In this document: piece by piece, positions 17,356-25,220 of the stretch
Numbering within the stretch: the first letter of the stretch is position 1
How the letters are laid out: every line of letters begins with the position of its first letter
DNA from: Tectiglobus sp965247245
GTDB lineage: Bacteria > Pseudomonadota > Alphaproteobacteria > Rhizobiales > Hyphomicrobiaceae
Assembly: GCA_965247245.1 (NCBI GenBank)
Contig: CBDFGV010000003.1
Coordinates: forward strand, 2,976,001-3,040,000
DNA: 64,000 bases
Direction of reading: 5' to 3'
Made by a program: the position numbers and the translations under genes
Notes under the pieces: generated by a model
What the model was told of the DNA's origin: nothing
Seen by the model: only the letters and a program-made list of their open reading frames with translations
Databases searched by the model: none

Positions 17356-18180
17356 TTAGTTGGATCTTCTTGCCGAAAGTCGACGCAAGTGAGGAAGCAT
17401 TGCGTTCAGCCATTTGCGAGCCATCTTTAGCTGGCCCTTCTCATTGGGGTGCGCATGATCAAAGGTATGTGAGCCTTTCTCATCTGGTCGCGCAATCCAG
17501 CCATTGTGATGCCCGACGGTTTCGACGGGTGAGGACTTTGTCGTAATCAACCGCACGGTCGCTTCAACGCGCAGCCGCATCCACCATGCCCGCCAGCCAC
17601 CTTCAAAGACATGGCCAACCAAAACAATCACGTTAGGATTCGCTTGACGCAGCTGCGAGACAATGGATCTCAGTGGCTTGAGCACCGCTTGATCATAGCT
17701 ACTCGCCTCATAGTCATTACTGCCAACATGCACCAATGCAATGTCCGGTGGTCCGGGATACCTAGGCAACCATTCCGGCAACTTTCTCGATAACTGCAAG
17801 GCCCTCCAGCCATAGTGTCCCTCATGATCGAGATCGAATGGCACCCCATCTTTATCGGGCCATTTTGCATCGGCATGCAATCCGCGCCTATGCGATCCGA
17901 TATAGTCGATTGCAAAACCAGCTTCTCGCGCCAGGTAGTAGAGCGGATAGCGGTAGGTGTACTCGGGACGATCCCGCCTGCCTCCCTGGGTGATGCTATC
18001 GCCAAAAGGTAGAACTCGAATTGCAAGACTATCAGGGGATCGAGAGAACCCCTTCGTTTGCTCAATCTCGGCGCAAACCGGAGCCGTACCGATGATGATT
18101 GACATTGCGAAAAACAAACCGACCGCACTATGTGCGGTTAGGAGCTCGCGAATGTTGCAACGATGAACTAACGTCCACAT
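17356..18180 (-). CDS. Exported SGNH/GDSL-family esterase
   Basis: A lipase/esterase of about 274 residues with all SGNH blocks: FGDSIT (nucleophile Ser), a conserved Gly, VHVGSND (Asn) and DHAHPNEKG (Asp/His). A hydrophobic stretch, SAVGLFFAMSIIIG, ending in a plausible cleavage at PVCAE marks a signal peptide when translation starts at ATG 18180; the frame is open to a TTG at 18240. Such enzymes often remove or transfer acetyl groups on polysaccharides, which would fit the acetyltransferase and GT61 genes nearby. The function is inferred. Confidence 0.8.
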   Translation of the reverse strand: MWTLVHRCNIRELLTAHSAVGLFFAMSIIIGTAPVCAEIEQTKGFSRSPDSLAIRVLPFGDSITQGGRRDRPEYTYRYPLYYLAREAGFAIDYIGSHRRGLHADAKWPDKDGVPFDLDHEGHYGWRALQLSRKLPEWLPRYPGPPDIALVHVGSNDYEASSYDQAVLKPLRSIVSQLRQANPNVIVLVGHVFEGGWRAWWMRLRVEATVRLITTKSSPVETVGHHNGWIARPDEKGSHTFDHAHPNEKGQLKMARKWLNAMLPHLRRLSARRSN

Positions 18181-18535
18181 TAAAGATCGGTCCGCCGCGA
18201 CTTCAAACCATGACAATTGCACCCGGTCTTCGGATTGCAACGATCATCCCAGCGACGAGTGTATACCGATCTGAAGCAATCAGCTCAGCCCATCTTTAGA
18301 AACGGTTACCAGTACCGCTATTCGCAATGATGTGCGATTTAGGCTCACATTGCATGAGCGTTCTCATCACTTGCATCGTAACCATGTAACCGGCATCAAT
18401 TGAGTGTCGTTTGCATTGCCGACCCGACGAGGCAGAATACGTCAAAGCCCCCCGATGATATTTCGGCCTTAGCAAATTCTGGCTCTCGTCGGCTCAAGCG
18501 CGCCGCCATACATGTGCCATCCAGTCGAACACGGT
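18181..18535. other. Intergenic region with a small hairpin, no gene seen
   Basis: The 355 bases between the esterase start and the NrtS-like stop show no convincing coding sequence. GCAATG (18324-18329) pairs with CATTGC (18348-18353) to form a modest hairpin. The esterase promoter should lie here. Confidence 0.45.
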
Positions 18536-18787
18536 TTATTCACTGTCCATCGATCGCAGCGCACAGTACGCACCATAAGTCGAAACGCAGAATGGAACGC
18601 AGTAGGTTAGCGCAACCTTCCACCAGATAACATCTACCCCAGCCATCAAGGCATCACCTTGGTTGATGAGATTGAGAATGCTGCCGACAAGAAACGCGAT
18701 AATCAAAGATCTCTTCGCAACCGGCCAGGCCATAGCGGCGCGAAACGTGGGCATCCAGTCAGCGGAACTCGGCTTGTCAGTGTGCAT
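18536..18787 (-). CDS. NrtS-like small membrane protein (putative nitrate/nitrite transporter family)
   Basis: An 83-residue protein with two hydrophobic segments (SLIIAFLVGSILNLIN and WWKVALTYCVPFCVSTYG). The pattern of basic residues, a helix with LNLINQGDAL and a second helix with LTYCVPFCVS matches the small family annotated as NrtS. It may begin at the internal Met12. It lies 114 bases after the large NRPS gene in the same direction. Transport of nitrate or nitrite is the family's reported role; nothing else in the window concerns nitrate, so the link to neighbours is open. Confidence 0.6.
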   Translation of the reverse strand: MHTDKPSSADWMPTFRAAMAWPVAKRSLIIAFLVGSILNLINQGDALMAGVDVIWWKVALTYCVPFCVSTYGAYCALRSMDSE

Positions 18788-18901
18788 TTATCCATCTCAC
18801 GTGGCGGCGGACAGCTATCCGCAAGTACGATCAACGTTTGAGACTGCAAAAGTCCACACAGCGTTGATCAACACCTCACGTAAACGATGGCAGCCGTTCC
18901 T

Positions 18902-21900
18902 TCAACCGTTCAAAGCCCTGGCTGGGTTTCCGCACCAAACGGCTGACGGCTCGGTACTGGTGCCCTTCATTACGAACGCGTCTGGCGCTATCTCGGAGTT
19001 TTTGCCCAGCGTCACACCATAATGAATGTAGGCTAGCGGCCCGACACTTGATCCTGCACCAATAACGATTCGATCTGACTTGAATAGACCATCTTCAAGT
19101 GAGTGTGCCTGAATGGAAACTTCTGCATTGAGGCATACATCGTCTCCAATAGCGGTCAGGGTCTTTTCGGTAGCGAAAGCGCCATCATCAAACACGCGCC
19201 TGCCCATCTCGACACCAAGGAGTCGATGCATCAAAGGGCGGAACGGCGTGCCTCGAAAAATGTACTTAAAAGGTGTCTCAGCGAGTTTCCAATGCCGCTC
19301 GATCCACCAGAAGTAGGGGTCGTGAATGGTGCACTCATAGGGTGTCAGACGGCTGCCAAAGAGACTAAAACGCTCTGAAAAAAAGTACACCGGAGCAGCT
19401 CCGAATAAGAAAGCCAGGCCAGATGCAACCAAGCTAAGTGCGTTGATCTGTTCAAAGGCAGACAGAGCGATGTATCCAGCCAGGATGCCAACGAACACCG
19501 CTATCCAATTGCAGAGCAAGTAGATGCCTATAGTGCGCAGGTTGTAAGAGTTCTTGCTATGGAGGCGCGCGTATCCCTGCGCATCTTGGGGTACAGGATT
19601 GAACGTAACTTCATTCCTGTTGCGGCGGGGAATTTCAAACGCTGGTGACCCCAACAAACCGACATCTGCGCGTTCCTGATCATCGATCGGCAGCATCACC
19701 TTTGAAGCCAGCAGGCAATTATCGCCGATGCTTGCACTGGAAGGAAAGTAGATGTTGTTGCCGAGAAAGAGTTGTTGACCAAGCTTTGTCTCAGCCACAC
19801 GGAAGGAGCCTTTGGAGTACTCAAAATTCAAAAAAGCGAGGTCATCTGAAACCATCGTGCCAGATCCAACCTCACACACTGAGGGACAATCCTGCATCAA
19901 AGATGTTCCGAAATTGGAACCGGTTTGCTGAACTTCGGGTTGGCGAACACCGAGCAGGCGTAAATAGTAGATAACAAACGAGCTGTCACCGAAAAGAATG
20001 TGAAACGCACGAACATTGCTAAACGAAGCCATCATCTGTGCGAGATAGTAGTGCACACCATAAAGCCCGTAGTAATTGGCGGGTTTCAGCATGATGCTCA
20101 CGAGACGTGGCACCGCGAGATGAATGCCAAGCGCTGCCATCAATAGGAACAAAAATCCCACGAGTGAAAGTAAGCCAAGCGCCGCGACACCATCCAACGA
20201 TACCGACACGGTCTCACCATAGATCGTTCGCGGTTCAATACCGAACAATTCTTTGAGTATCAAAACCGCAGTCGCAACGACGACGGTAGTCAATATGAGA
20301 CTAGAAACAATCTGGAATAGCCCAAACAGCTGGCGTTGCAGCCGCGACGGCGCGTGTGTATGGGCATGGCTGAAGTCTGTTTCAGTTGAGACAGCTGGCG
20401 AGCCATGAGCGCGGCAATTGTCTGCAATAGACTGACCTTCCAGCAGGGCCGATGCGTGGCCCAGTTGAGCGTTGTCACCGATCCTTGTGTTGAGATCGAC
20501 CACTGCCCCGGCGCCGATCGTAGCATCTGCTCCCACGTCAATGCTACCGAAGCGCATGTAACCGCCTTGTGCGCGATAACCCGTAAGGTGGGTATACTTG
20601 CGCACCACGGTGTTTGGTCCGATAGCAATCAGGTCGGTGCATAGCGGAAAGGCCTTGCAGAGTAGCAAGGCATTGTCACCAATTCGGACACCCAGCAGTC
20701 GCAGATAAGCATTGAAAACGGGCGAGCCGCGCATCGCCGCCAGTGGGCTAGTTTCGACTAACAACCGCACCAGCCAAAACCTGAAGTATGACAAACTCCA
20801 TAGCGGAACTTTCCCGGCTCGCCAGCGGCCAATCAACGACCACTTAGCAACAACAGGGACAACGACAAAGAGTGCGAAGAGACCGACTACAAAAAGCGCT
20901 GTGCGCGCCGCGACCTCGAACCAAGCCGAGGTATCGGCAATCCACATAAAGCCTACCAAGCCTAACCAGAGATAGCTTGCAGTGAGCAAGATGTAGGTTG
21001 TCGCTTGCAATAGGCCACAGAAAGCATGTGATGCATTACTGGCAACCCGCGTCGGACTTGCTTGCAGGTCCAGCTTTTCCTCGCTGGAAGCAGCCTCGAG
21101 CTTTTCTGTAAGATTCCTAATGGTTGGTGCGAGATAGACATCTGCAATAGAGAGTTTGCATTCAGGCCACGCGCGAGTGAGTTCAGAAACAAACTCGGCT
21201 GCCTTGAGAGAATCCAGTCCGAGATGATCGAAGAAATGATCATCCAGTGACACATGCTCAATCTTGAGAACGTCCGCAAGGCAATGCGCCACACGTTTCT
21301 CTTCCACCGACCTGGGAGCGGCAAATGATGATCCAGAGCTAACAACCCGCGGCAGTTGCGGTGCCGGCAACGCCTTGCGATCGGCCTTCTGGCTGGGTAG
21401 CAATGGGATGTTTTCCAGGGGTTCCAGAAATGCCGGCACCATATACGACGGCAACTGCCGGCGCAGGAGTTCAGCAACTTCTTCGCGTGACGGACCAGCG
21501 TCTCCCTCGAACCGGGTATAGTAAGCAACGAGATCCTTCGTCTTACCATCTGTTTGACAGACGGCGACGACAGCTTGCGCAATGCCATCGGCTTGCAACA
21601 AGACTTCTTCAATTTCAGAAAGCTCGATCCGGTAGCCCTTTAGCTTGACCTGAGTATCTATCCGTCCGAAGTACTCGATCTCCCCATCGGCGTTAACACG
21701 GCCCAAATCGCCGGTGCGATAAAGTCGACCGGAGGGATTGCCTGGTAGACCAATGAAGTCCGGAACGAACTTCTCATCTGTCAGATCTTGGCGATTGACA
21801 TAGCCAACCGCCAAGCCGATTCCGCCAATCGCTATTTCCCCGGTCTGACCTTGTTCTACGAGTTCAGGTAGGTCCGGTTCAACAATGGCGATGCTGTAGG

Positions 21901-22981
21901 TTGGCAGCGGAACTCCGATCGTGACTTTGCGGCCTGGCTTTAGTTCAGTCCAAGTCGCGGTGACCGTCGCTTCTGTCGGCCCATATGCGTTTAGAATTCG
22001 CCGATGATTGCCCTGCCATCGTGCCACAAGATCTTGCGGACAGGCTTCACCTGACACCAGCAGGAACCGCAGCGAAGGTACATCATTTTCGATGGTCGCC
22101 AACAGCGTCGGAACGCAGCACATTGCCGTAATACGATGGTCGTTGAGGAAATCCTCTAGAGCTCTCCCAACCAACTGCACATTGGCTGGCGAGGCCACCA
22201 AAGTTGCACCGGCCACGAGCGGAACCCAAAACTCCTCAACGGAAAAGTCAAAGGCAAAGGTCAAACCTTGGTAGACGCGATCATCAGGAGAGTAACCGTA
22301 AACCTCTGCCGCAACCGCAACGAAATTGCAAATTGATGACTGATTGACGGCCACACCTTTCGGACGTCCGGTCGAACCGGATGTATAAATGATATAGGCT
22401 AACCGATCTTCCCGATCATCTACAGATGGCTCTTTTGAAGAACCTAATGACCAGTTCTCGGATTTGAATTCGCTTGCTTGTTGCGCGGACTTGGCCACGG
22501 CACTAACCGATAGGGTTGGCAAACCAATGTCAGCCAGCAACTCTCGGGCTTCATCAATCACAACGAAGACCGATAGGCCGGCATCTTCTGCTATGTACCG
22601 GATTCGCTCTGCAGGAAATTTGATATCGAGCGGAACAAACACCGCCCCAATCTTCGCCACAGCGAGCATCACACAGTAGGAGCTGATTGATCGATCGAGC
22701 AGTAATCCTATGCGATCATTAGAACCAACGGCGAGATTGGACAGCGCTTCGGCATGGGCTGCAACCGCGCTCTGCAGCTCGCCGTAACTCAGCACGCAAC
22801 CATCAGCCTCAATGGCCGGATGGTGAATGTGACCTTTCGCGTCTGCCATCTGGCAACGCTCTATGAAAAGGTCATAGAGCGTCTGACCAGATCGCCATCG
22901 AATGTTGTTATCGTAACTAGCTTGTCTAAGAATCGAGGGATGACGGTCCACATCGACCGGGTCGCGCAGCAGTGAATCCAT
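18902..22981 (-). CDS. Pls/PosA-family non-ribosomal peptide synthetase (A-PCP-transmembrane/hexapeptide C-terminal domain)
   Basis: A 1359-residue single-module membrane synthetase. The adenylation domain (about 30-535) has YIIYTSGSTGRPKGV (196-210), NAYGPTEATVTATW, YRTGDLG and Lys532 in PSQKADRKAL. Specificity-pocket residues Asp245 and Glu249 lie in FAFDFSVEEFW; an acidic residue at the second place fits a cationic amino acid. The carrier domain has Ser591 in HLGLDSLKAA. From about 650 there are membrane helices interleaved with three hexapeptide-like blocks (about 765-865, 1010-1115, 1235-1355), the hallmark of the poly-epsilon-lysine synthetase (Pls) family. No thioesterase or conventional condensation domain is present. 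It starts 11 bases after the diaminobutyrate aminotransferase stop, suggesting diaminobutyrate as substrate. Confidence 0.88.
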   Translation of the reverse strand: MDSLLRDPVDVDRHPSILRQASYDNNIRWRSGQTLYDLFIERCQMADAKGHIHHPAIEADGCVLSYGELQSAVAAHAEALSNLAVGSNDRIGLLLDRSISSYCVMLAVAKIGAVFVPLDIKFPAERIRYIAEDAGLSVFVVIDEARELLADIGLPTLSVSAVAKSAQQASEFKSENWSLGSSKEPSVDDREDRLAYIIYTSGSTGRPKGVAVNQSSICNFVAVAAEVYGYSPDDRVYQGLTFAFDFSVEEFWVPLVAGATLVASPANVQLVGRALEDFLNDHRITAMCCVPTLLATIENDVPSLRFLLVSGEACPQDLVARWQGNHRRILNAYGPTEATVTATWTELKPGRKVTIGVPLPTYSIAIVEPDLPELVEQGQTGEIAIGGIGLAVGYVNRQDLTDEKFVPDFIGLPGNPSGRLYRTGDLGRVNADGEIEYFGRIDTQVKLKGYRIELSEIEEVLLQADGIAQAVVAVCQTDGKTKDLVAYYTRFEGDAGPSREEVAELLRRQLPSYMVPAFLEPLENIPLLPSQKADRKALPAPQLPRVVSSGSSFAAPRSVEEKRVAHCLADVLKIEHVSLDDHFFDHLGLDSLKAAEFVSELTRAWPECKLSIADVYLAPTIRNLTEKLEAASSEEKLDLQASPTRVASNASHAFCGLLQATTYILLTASYLWLGLVGFMWIADTSAWFEVAARTALFVVGLFALFVVVPVVAKWSLIGRWRAGKVPLWSLSYFRFWLVRLLVETSPLAAMRGSPVFNAYLRLLGVRIGDNALLLCKAFPLCTDLIAIGPNTVVRKYTHLTGYRAQGGYMRFGSIDVGADATIGAGAVVDLNTRIGDNAQLGHASALLEGQSIADNCRAHGSPAVSTETDFSHAHTHAPSRLQRQLFGLFQIVSSLILTTVVVATAVLILKELFGIEPRTIYGETVSVSLDGVAALGLLSLVGFLFLLMAALGIHLAVPRLVSIMLKPANYYGLYGVHYYLAQMMASFSNVRAFHILFGDSSFVIYYLRLLGVRQPEVQQTGSNFGTSLMQDCPSVCEVGSGTMVSDDLAFLNFEYSKGSFRVAETKLGQQLFLGNNIYFPSSASIGDNCLLASKVMLPIDDQERADVGLLGSPAFEIPRRNRNEVTFNPVPQDAQGYARLHSKNSYNLRTIGIYLLCNWIAVFVGILAGYIALSAFEQINALSLVASGLAFLFGAAPVYFFSERFSLFGSRLTPYECTIHDPYFWWIERHWKLAETPFKYIFRGTPFRPLMHRLLGVEMGRRVFDDGAFATEKTLTAIGDDVCLNAEVSIQAHSLEDGLFKSDRIVIGAGSSVGPLAYIHYGVTLGKNSEIAPDAFVMKGTSTEPSAVWCGNPARALNG

Positions 22982-22992
22982 TTCGTGGCGAT

Positions 22993-24279
22993 CTACTCAG
23001 CAGCTTGTAGCGCGCCGCTGCTACTCTCCCTCAACATCACCTCGTCTACGGCAGATTCAATGCCCTCAAGTCCGCAGTGTAACTCTTCTTCACTAATGGT
23101 GAGGGGCGGTAGTAACTTCAGGACTTGATCATCCGAGCCTGTCGTTTCAGCAATAACACCACGCCTGAAGGCTGCCTGTGATACACGAGCCGCAATCTCC
23201 GGATCGTCCCAGCCCAAACCGAGCATCAGCCCGCGTCCTCTAACGTGTGCGCCTTCATCTTTGTAGCGGCTTGCGATCTCGGACAGGCGGTCATGGATAG
23301 TCTTGCTCTTCAACTTAAGTCCTGAACCAAACTCTGGATCACGCCACAATTCAAGAGCGGCCCTGGCAGCAACAAACGCAAGGTTGTTCCCGCGGAACGT
23401 GCCGTTGTGTTCACCAGGCCTTAGGACATCGAGGTCTGGTCGCAACAGCACTAAAGCCATAGGTAGTCCCATACCGCCTATGGCTTTCGATAGGCAGACC
23501 ATGTCAGGGGTGAAGCCCATATCATCAAAGCTGAAGAAGCTGCCTGAGCGCCCACACCCAGCTTGAATATCATCGACAATCAGCAAAGAACCGTGCTTGC
23601 GAGCGATGTGGGCAATGCGCCGAAGCCAATCTGCAGATGCTGTATTCAGTCCGCCTTCTGCCTGAATGGTCTCAACAATGATAGCTGCAGGCAAGTCCAC
23701 ACCGCTGCCGCTATCCGATAGGAGCTTATCGAGATATTCGGCGGTATCCATATCACCCAAATAACCCTCAAACGGCACGCGCATGACGTTGGCCAAAGGT
23801 ACACTCGCGCCCATGCGCTTTCCTCGAGTGGCAGAAGCGGCCAATGCGCCAAGTGTCATGCCGTGAAAGCCGTTTGTGAATGCGATTATGTTCTGACGAC
23901 CGGTCGCTCTCCGCGCGTACTTGAACGCTGTCTCTACTGCATTCGTTCCAGTTGGTCCGGGAAACGTCACCTTATAGTCGAGACCGCGAGGACGGAGAAC
24001 GATCTCCTGCAGCGCGGCAAGAAACTCGTGTTTAGCAACTGTGTGCATATCCAGCGCGTGGGCAACGCCGTCACCAAGCATGTAATTGATGACCGCTTCA
24101 CGAATACGCGGGTGATTGTGGCCATAGTTGAGAGTGCCGGCGCCTGCCAGAAAATCTATGTACGTGTCACCGTTAACATCAGTCAGCGTCGCGTTTCGGC
24201 CACTTGAGAATATCGCGGGGAAATTTCGGCAATAACTCCGAACTTCAGCTTCCATTGTTTCGAATAATTCAGCGTTCAT
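22993..24279 (-). CDS. Diaminobutyrate--2-oxoglutarate aminotransferase (EctB-like)
   Basis: A 428-residue class III PLP aminotransferase with the EctB pattern: TYIDFLAGAGTLNYGHNHP, FPGPTGTNAVETAFKYARR, FTNGFHGMTLGALAA, LIVDDIQAGCGRSGSFFSF, Lys in CLSKAIGGMGLPMA and NGTFRGNNLAF. It converts aspartate semialdehyde and glutamate to L-2,4-diaminobutyrate. No ectA or ectC is next to it, so ectoine is not the evident end product. Its stop is 11 bases before the Pls-type synthetase, implying that it supplies that enzyme's monomer. Confidence 0.9.
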   Translation of the reverse strand: MNAELFETMEAEVRSYCRNFPAIFSSGRNATLTDVNGDTYIDFLAGAGTLNYGHNHPRIREAVINYMLGDGVAHALDMHTVAKHEFLAALQEIVLRPRGLDYKVTFPGPTGTNAVETAFKYARRATGRQNIIAFTNGFHGMTLGALAASATRGKRMGASVPLANVMRVPFEGYLGDMDTAEYLDKLLSDSGSGVDLPAAIIVETIQAEGGLNTASADWLRRIAHIARKHGSLLIVDDIQAGCGRSGSFFSFDDMGFTPDMVCLSKAIGGMGLPMALVLLRPDLDVLRPGEHNGTFRGNNLAFVAARAALELWRDPEFGSGLKLKSKTIHDRLSEIASRYKDEGAHVRGRGLMLGLGWDDPEIAARVSQAAFRRGVIAETTGSDDQVLKLLPPLTISEEELHCGLEGIESAVDEVMLRESSSGALQAAE

Positions 24280-24598
24280 CCCCGAGCCTATTGTATCGTT
24301 GAAAGTAATTGTGGCTATGGCGGTACGTCGGGCGAATTATTTCAGATTGCCAGCCGAAACATTTTATAGTTGGTGACAGGTCGATAGATGCGATGCGACG
24401 CGCAACTCATAGTCAGTCAATAGATTTCACGAATACCCCTAGAGCGAACATTCATAAATTCTCACAAATGATTGACCGCAAGCCTCGCGCTAGGGCTTTG
24501 AAACGCCTAACGACCAGAGTAATTGGGCGTCTGAGAAGCTTTGGTTTGTTAGGAGTTCAGGCAGACTGTAAACAACCCAGCAAGCTGACGAAGCAGGG
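24280..24598. other. Intergenic region upstream of the aminotransferase-NRPS operon
   Basis: The 319 bases show no supported gene. A plus-strand open frame from 24309 crosses into the antisense of the GNAT gene and has no family features. The promoter of the ectB-like/NRPS pair should lie here: a TACAAT-like -10 can be read on the minus strand near 24290-24295, without a convincing -35. Confidence 0.4.
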
Positions 24599-25069
24599 TC
24601 ATTGGCTGACACTTTCGCGATTCCGAATTTCGGCAATCATCTCGCCATCATCATCAATGCCAACCTCTTCAAAACCGAGGCTCGCATAGAATTCCTTCGC
24701 AGTCTTATTGTTGGGTACGTAGCAAATTGTAATGCGTCGGCAGTCTGACTTTTGGCCAATGTCTTTAAGTATCTGCTCGAGAGCACGACGGCCGTAGCCT
24801 TTGCCCTGCCAACGGCGATCAATCATGAACCGGTAAATGGAATAAGTCTCAGGTTCATCTTCCTCATGCAACGTTTCATACATAAGAAATCCAACGACCT
24901 TTTTGCCTGCATAGATGGCAAGAGGTACGGCGTAACGGTTGAACTTGGACTCGGCGAGCGAATACGCGTTGCTGGCAACAAAGTCTTCCTGCTCATCTTC
25001 CAGTTCGAGATCGACTACCTCTTCCCAGTTCTCAGCGTCGACCTCTCGCAATCTAATCTTCTTCGTCAT
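24599..25069 (-). CDS. GNAT N-acetyltransferase, spermine/spermidine (BltD-like) type
   Basis: A GNAT protein of about 156 residues. The N-terminal stretch KIRLREVDAENWEEVVDLEL and DFVASNAYSLAESKF is typical of diamine/polyamine acetyltransferases. The acetyl-CoA loop is RRWQGKGYGRRALEQIL and the last motif is FYASLGFEEVG. ATG 25069 matches family starts; ATG 25084 would add five residues. It precedes the EctB/NRPS pair in the same direction (319-base gap). Acetylation of polyamines is the family role; here it might equally neutralise diaminobutyrate or a polycationic product. It is not an EctA by sequence pattern. Confidence 0.82.
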   Translation of the reverse strand: MTKKIRLREVDAENWEEVVDLELEDEQEDFVASNAYSLAESKFNRYAVPLAIYAGKKVVGFLMYETLHEEDEPETYSIYRFMIDRRWQGKGYGRRALEQILKDIGQKSDCRRITICYVPNNKTAKEFYASLGFEEVGIDDDGEMIAEIRNRESVSQ

Positions 25070-25220
25070 TGACCAATGATACATTTCTGTTTTTTGAATT
25101 GTGAATCAACGAGCAATCCATCTGCCTTACCAACAAGCAGATGGTGAAAGTGGCTGAGCCGCAAACTCATTCGCAGATGTTCTGCCAACCTTCGTCCGGA
25201 GCTGCAACTGTTCTCACACG

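Noticed and set aside
24309..24689. 126-codon plus-strand frame
   Set aside because: Mostly intergenic, ends antisense to the GNAT gene, no recognisable features.
22993..25069. Ectoine biosynthesis operon
   Set aside because: EctB-like gene is present, but the GNAT looks like a polyamine acetyltransferase, not EctA, and there is no EctC.
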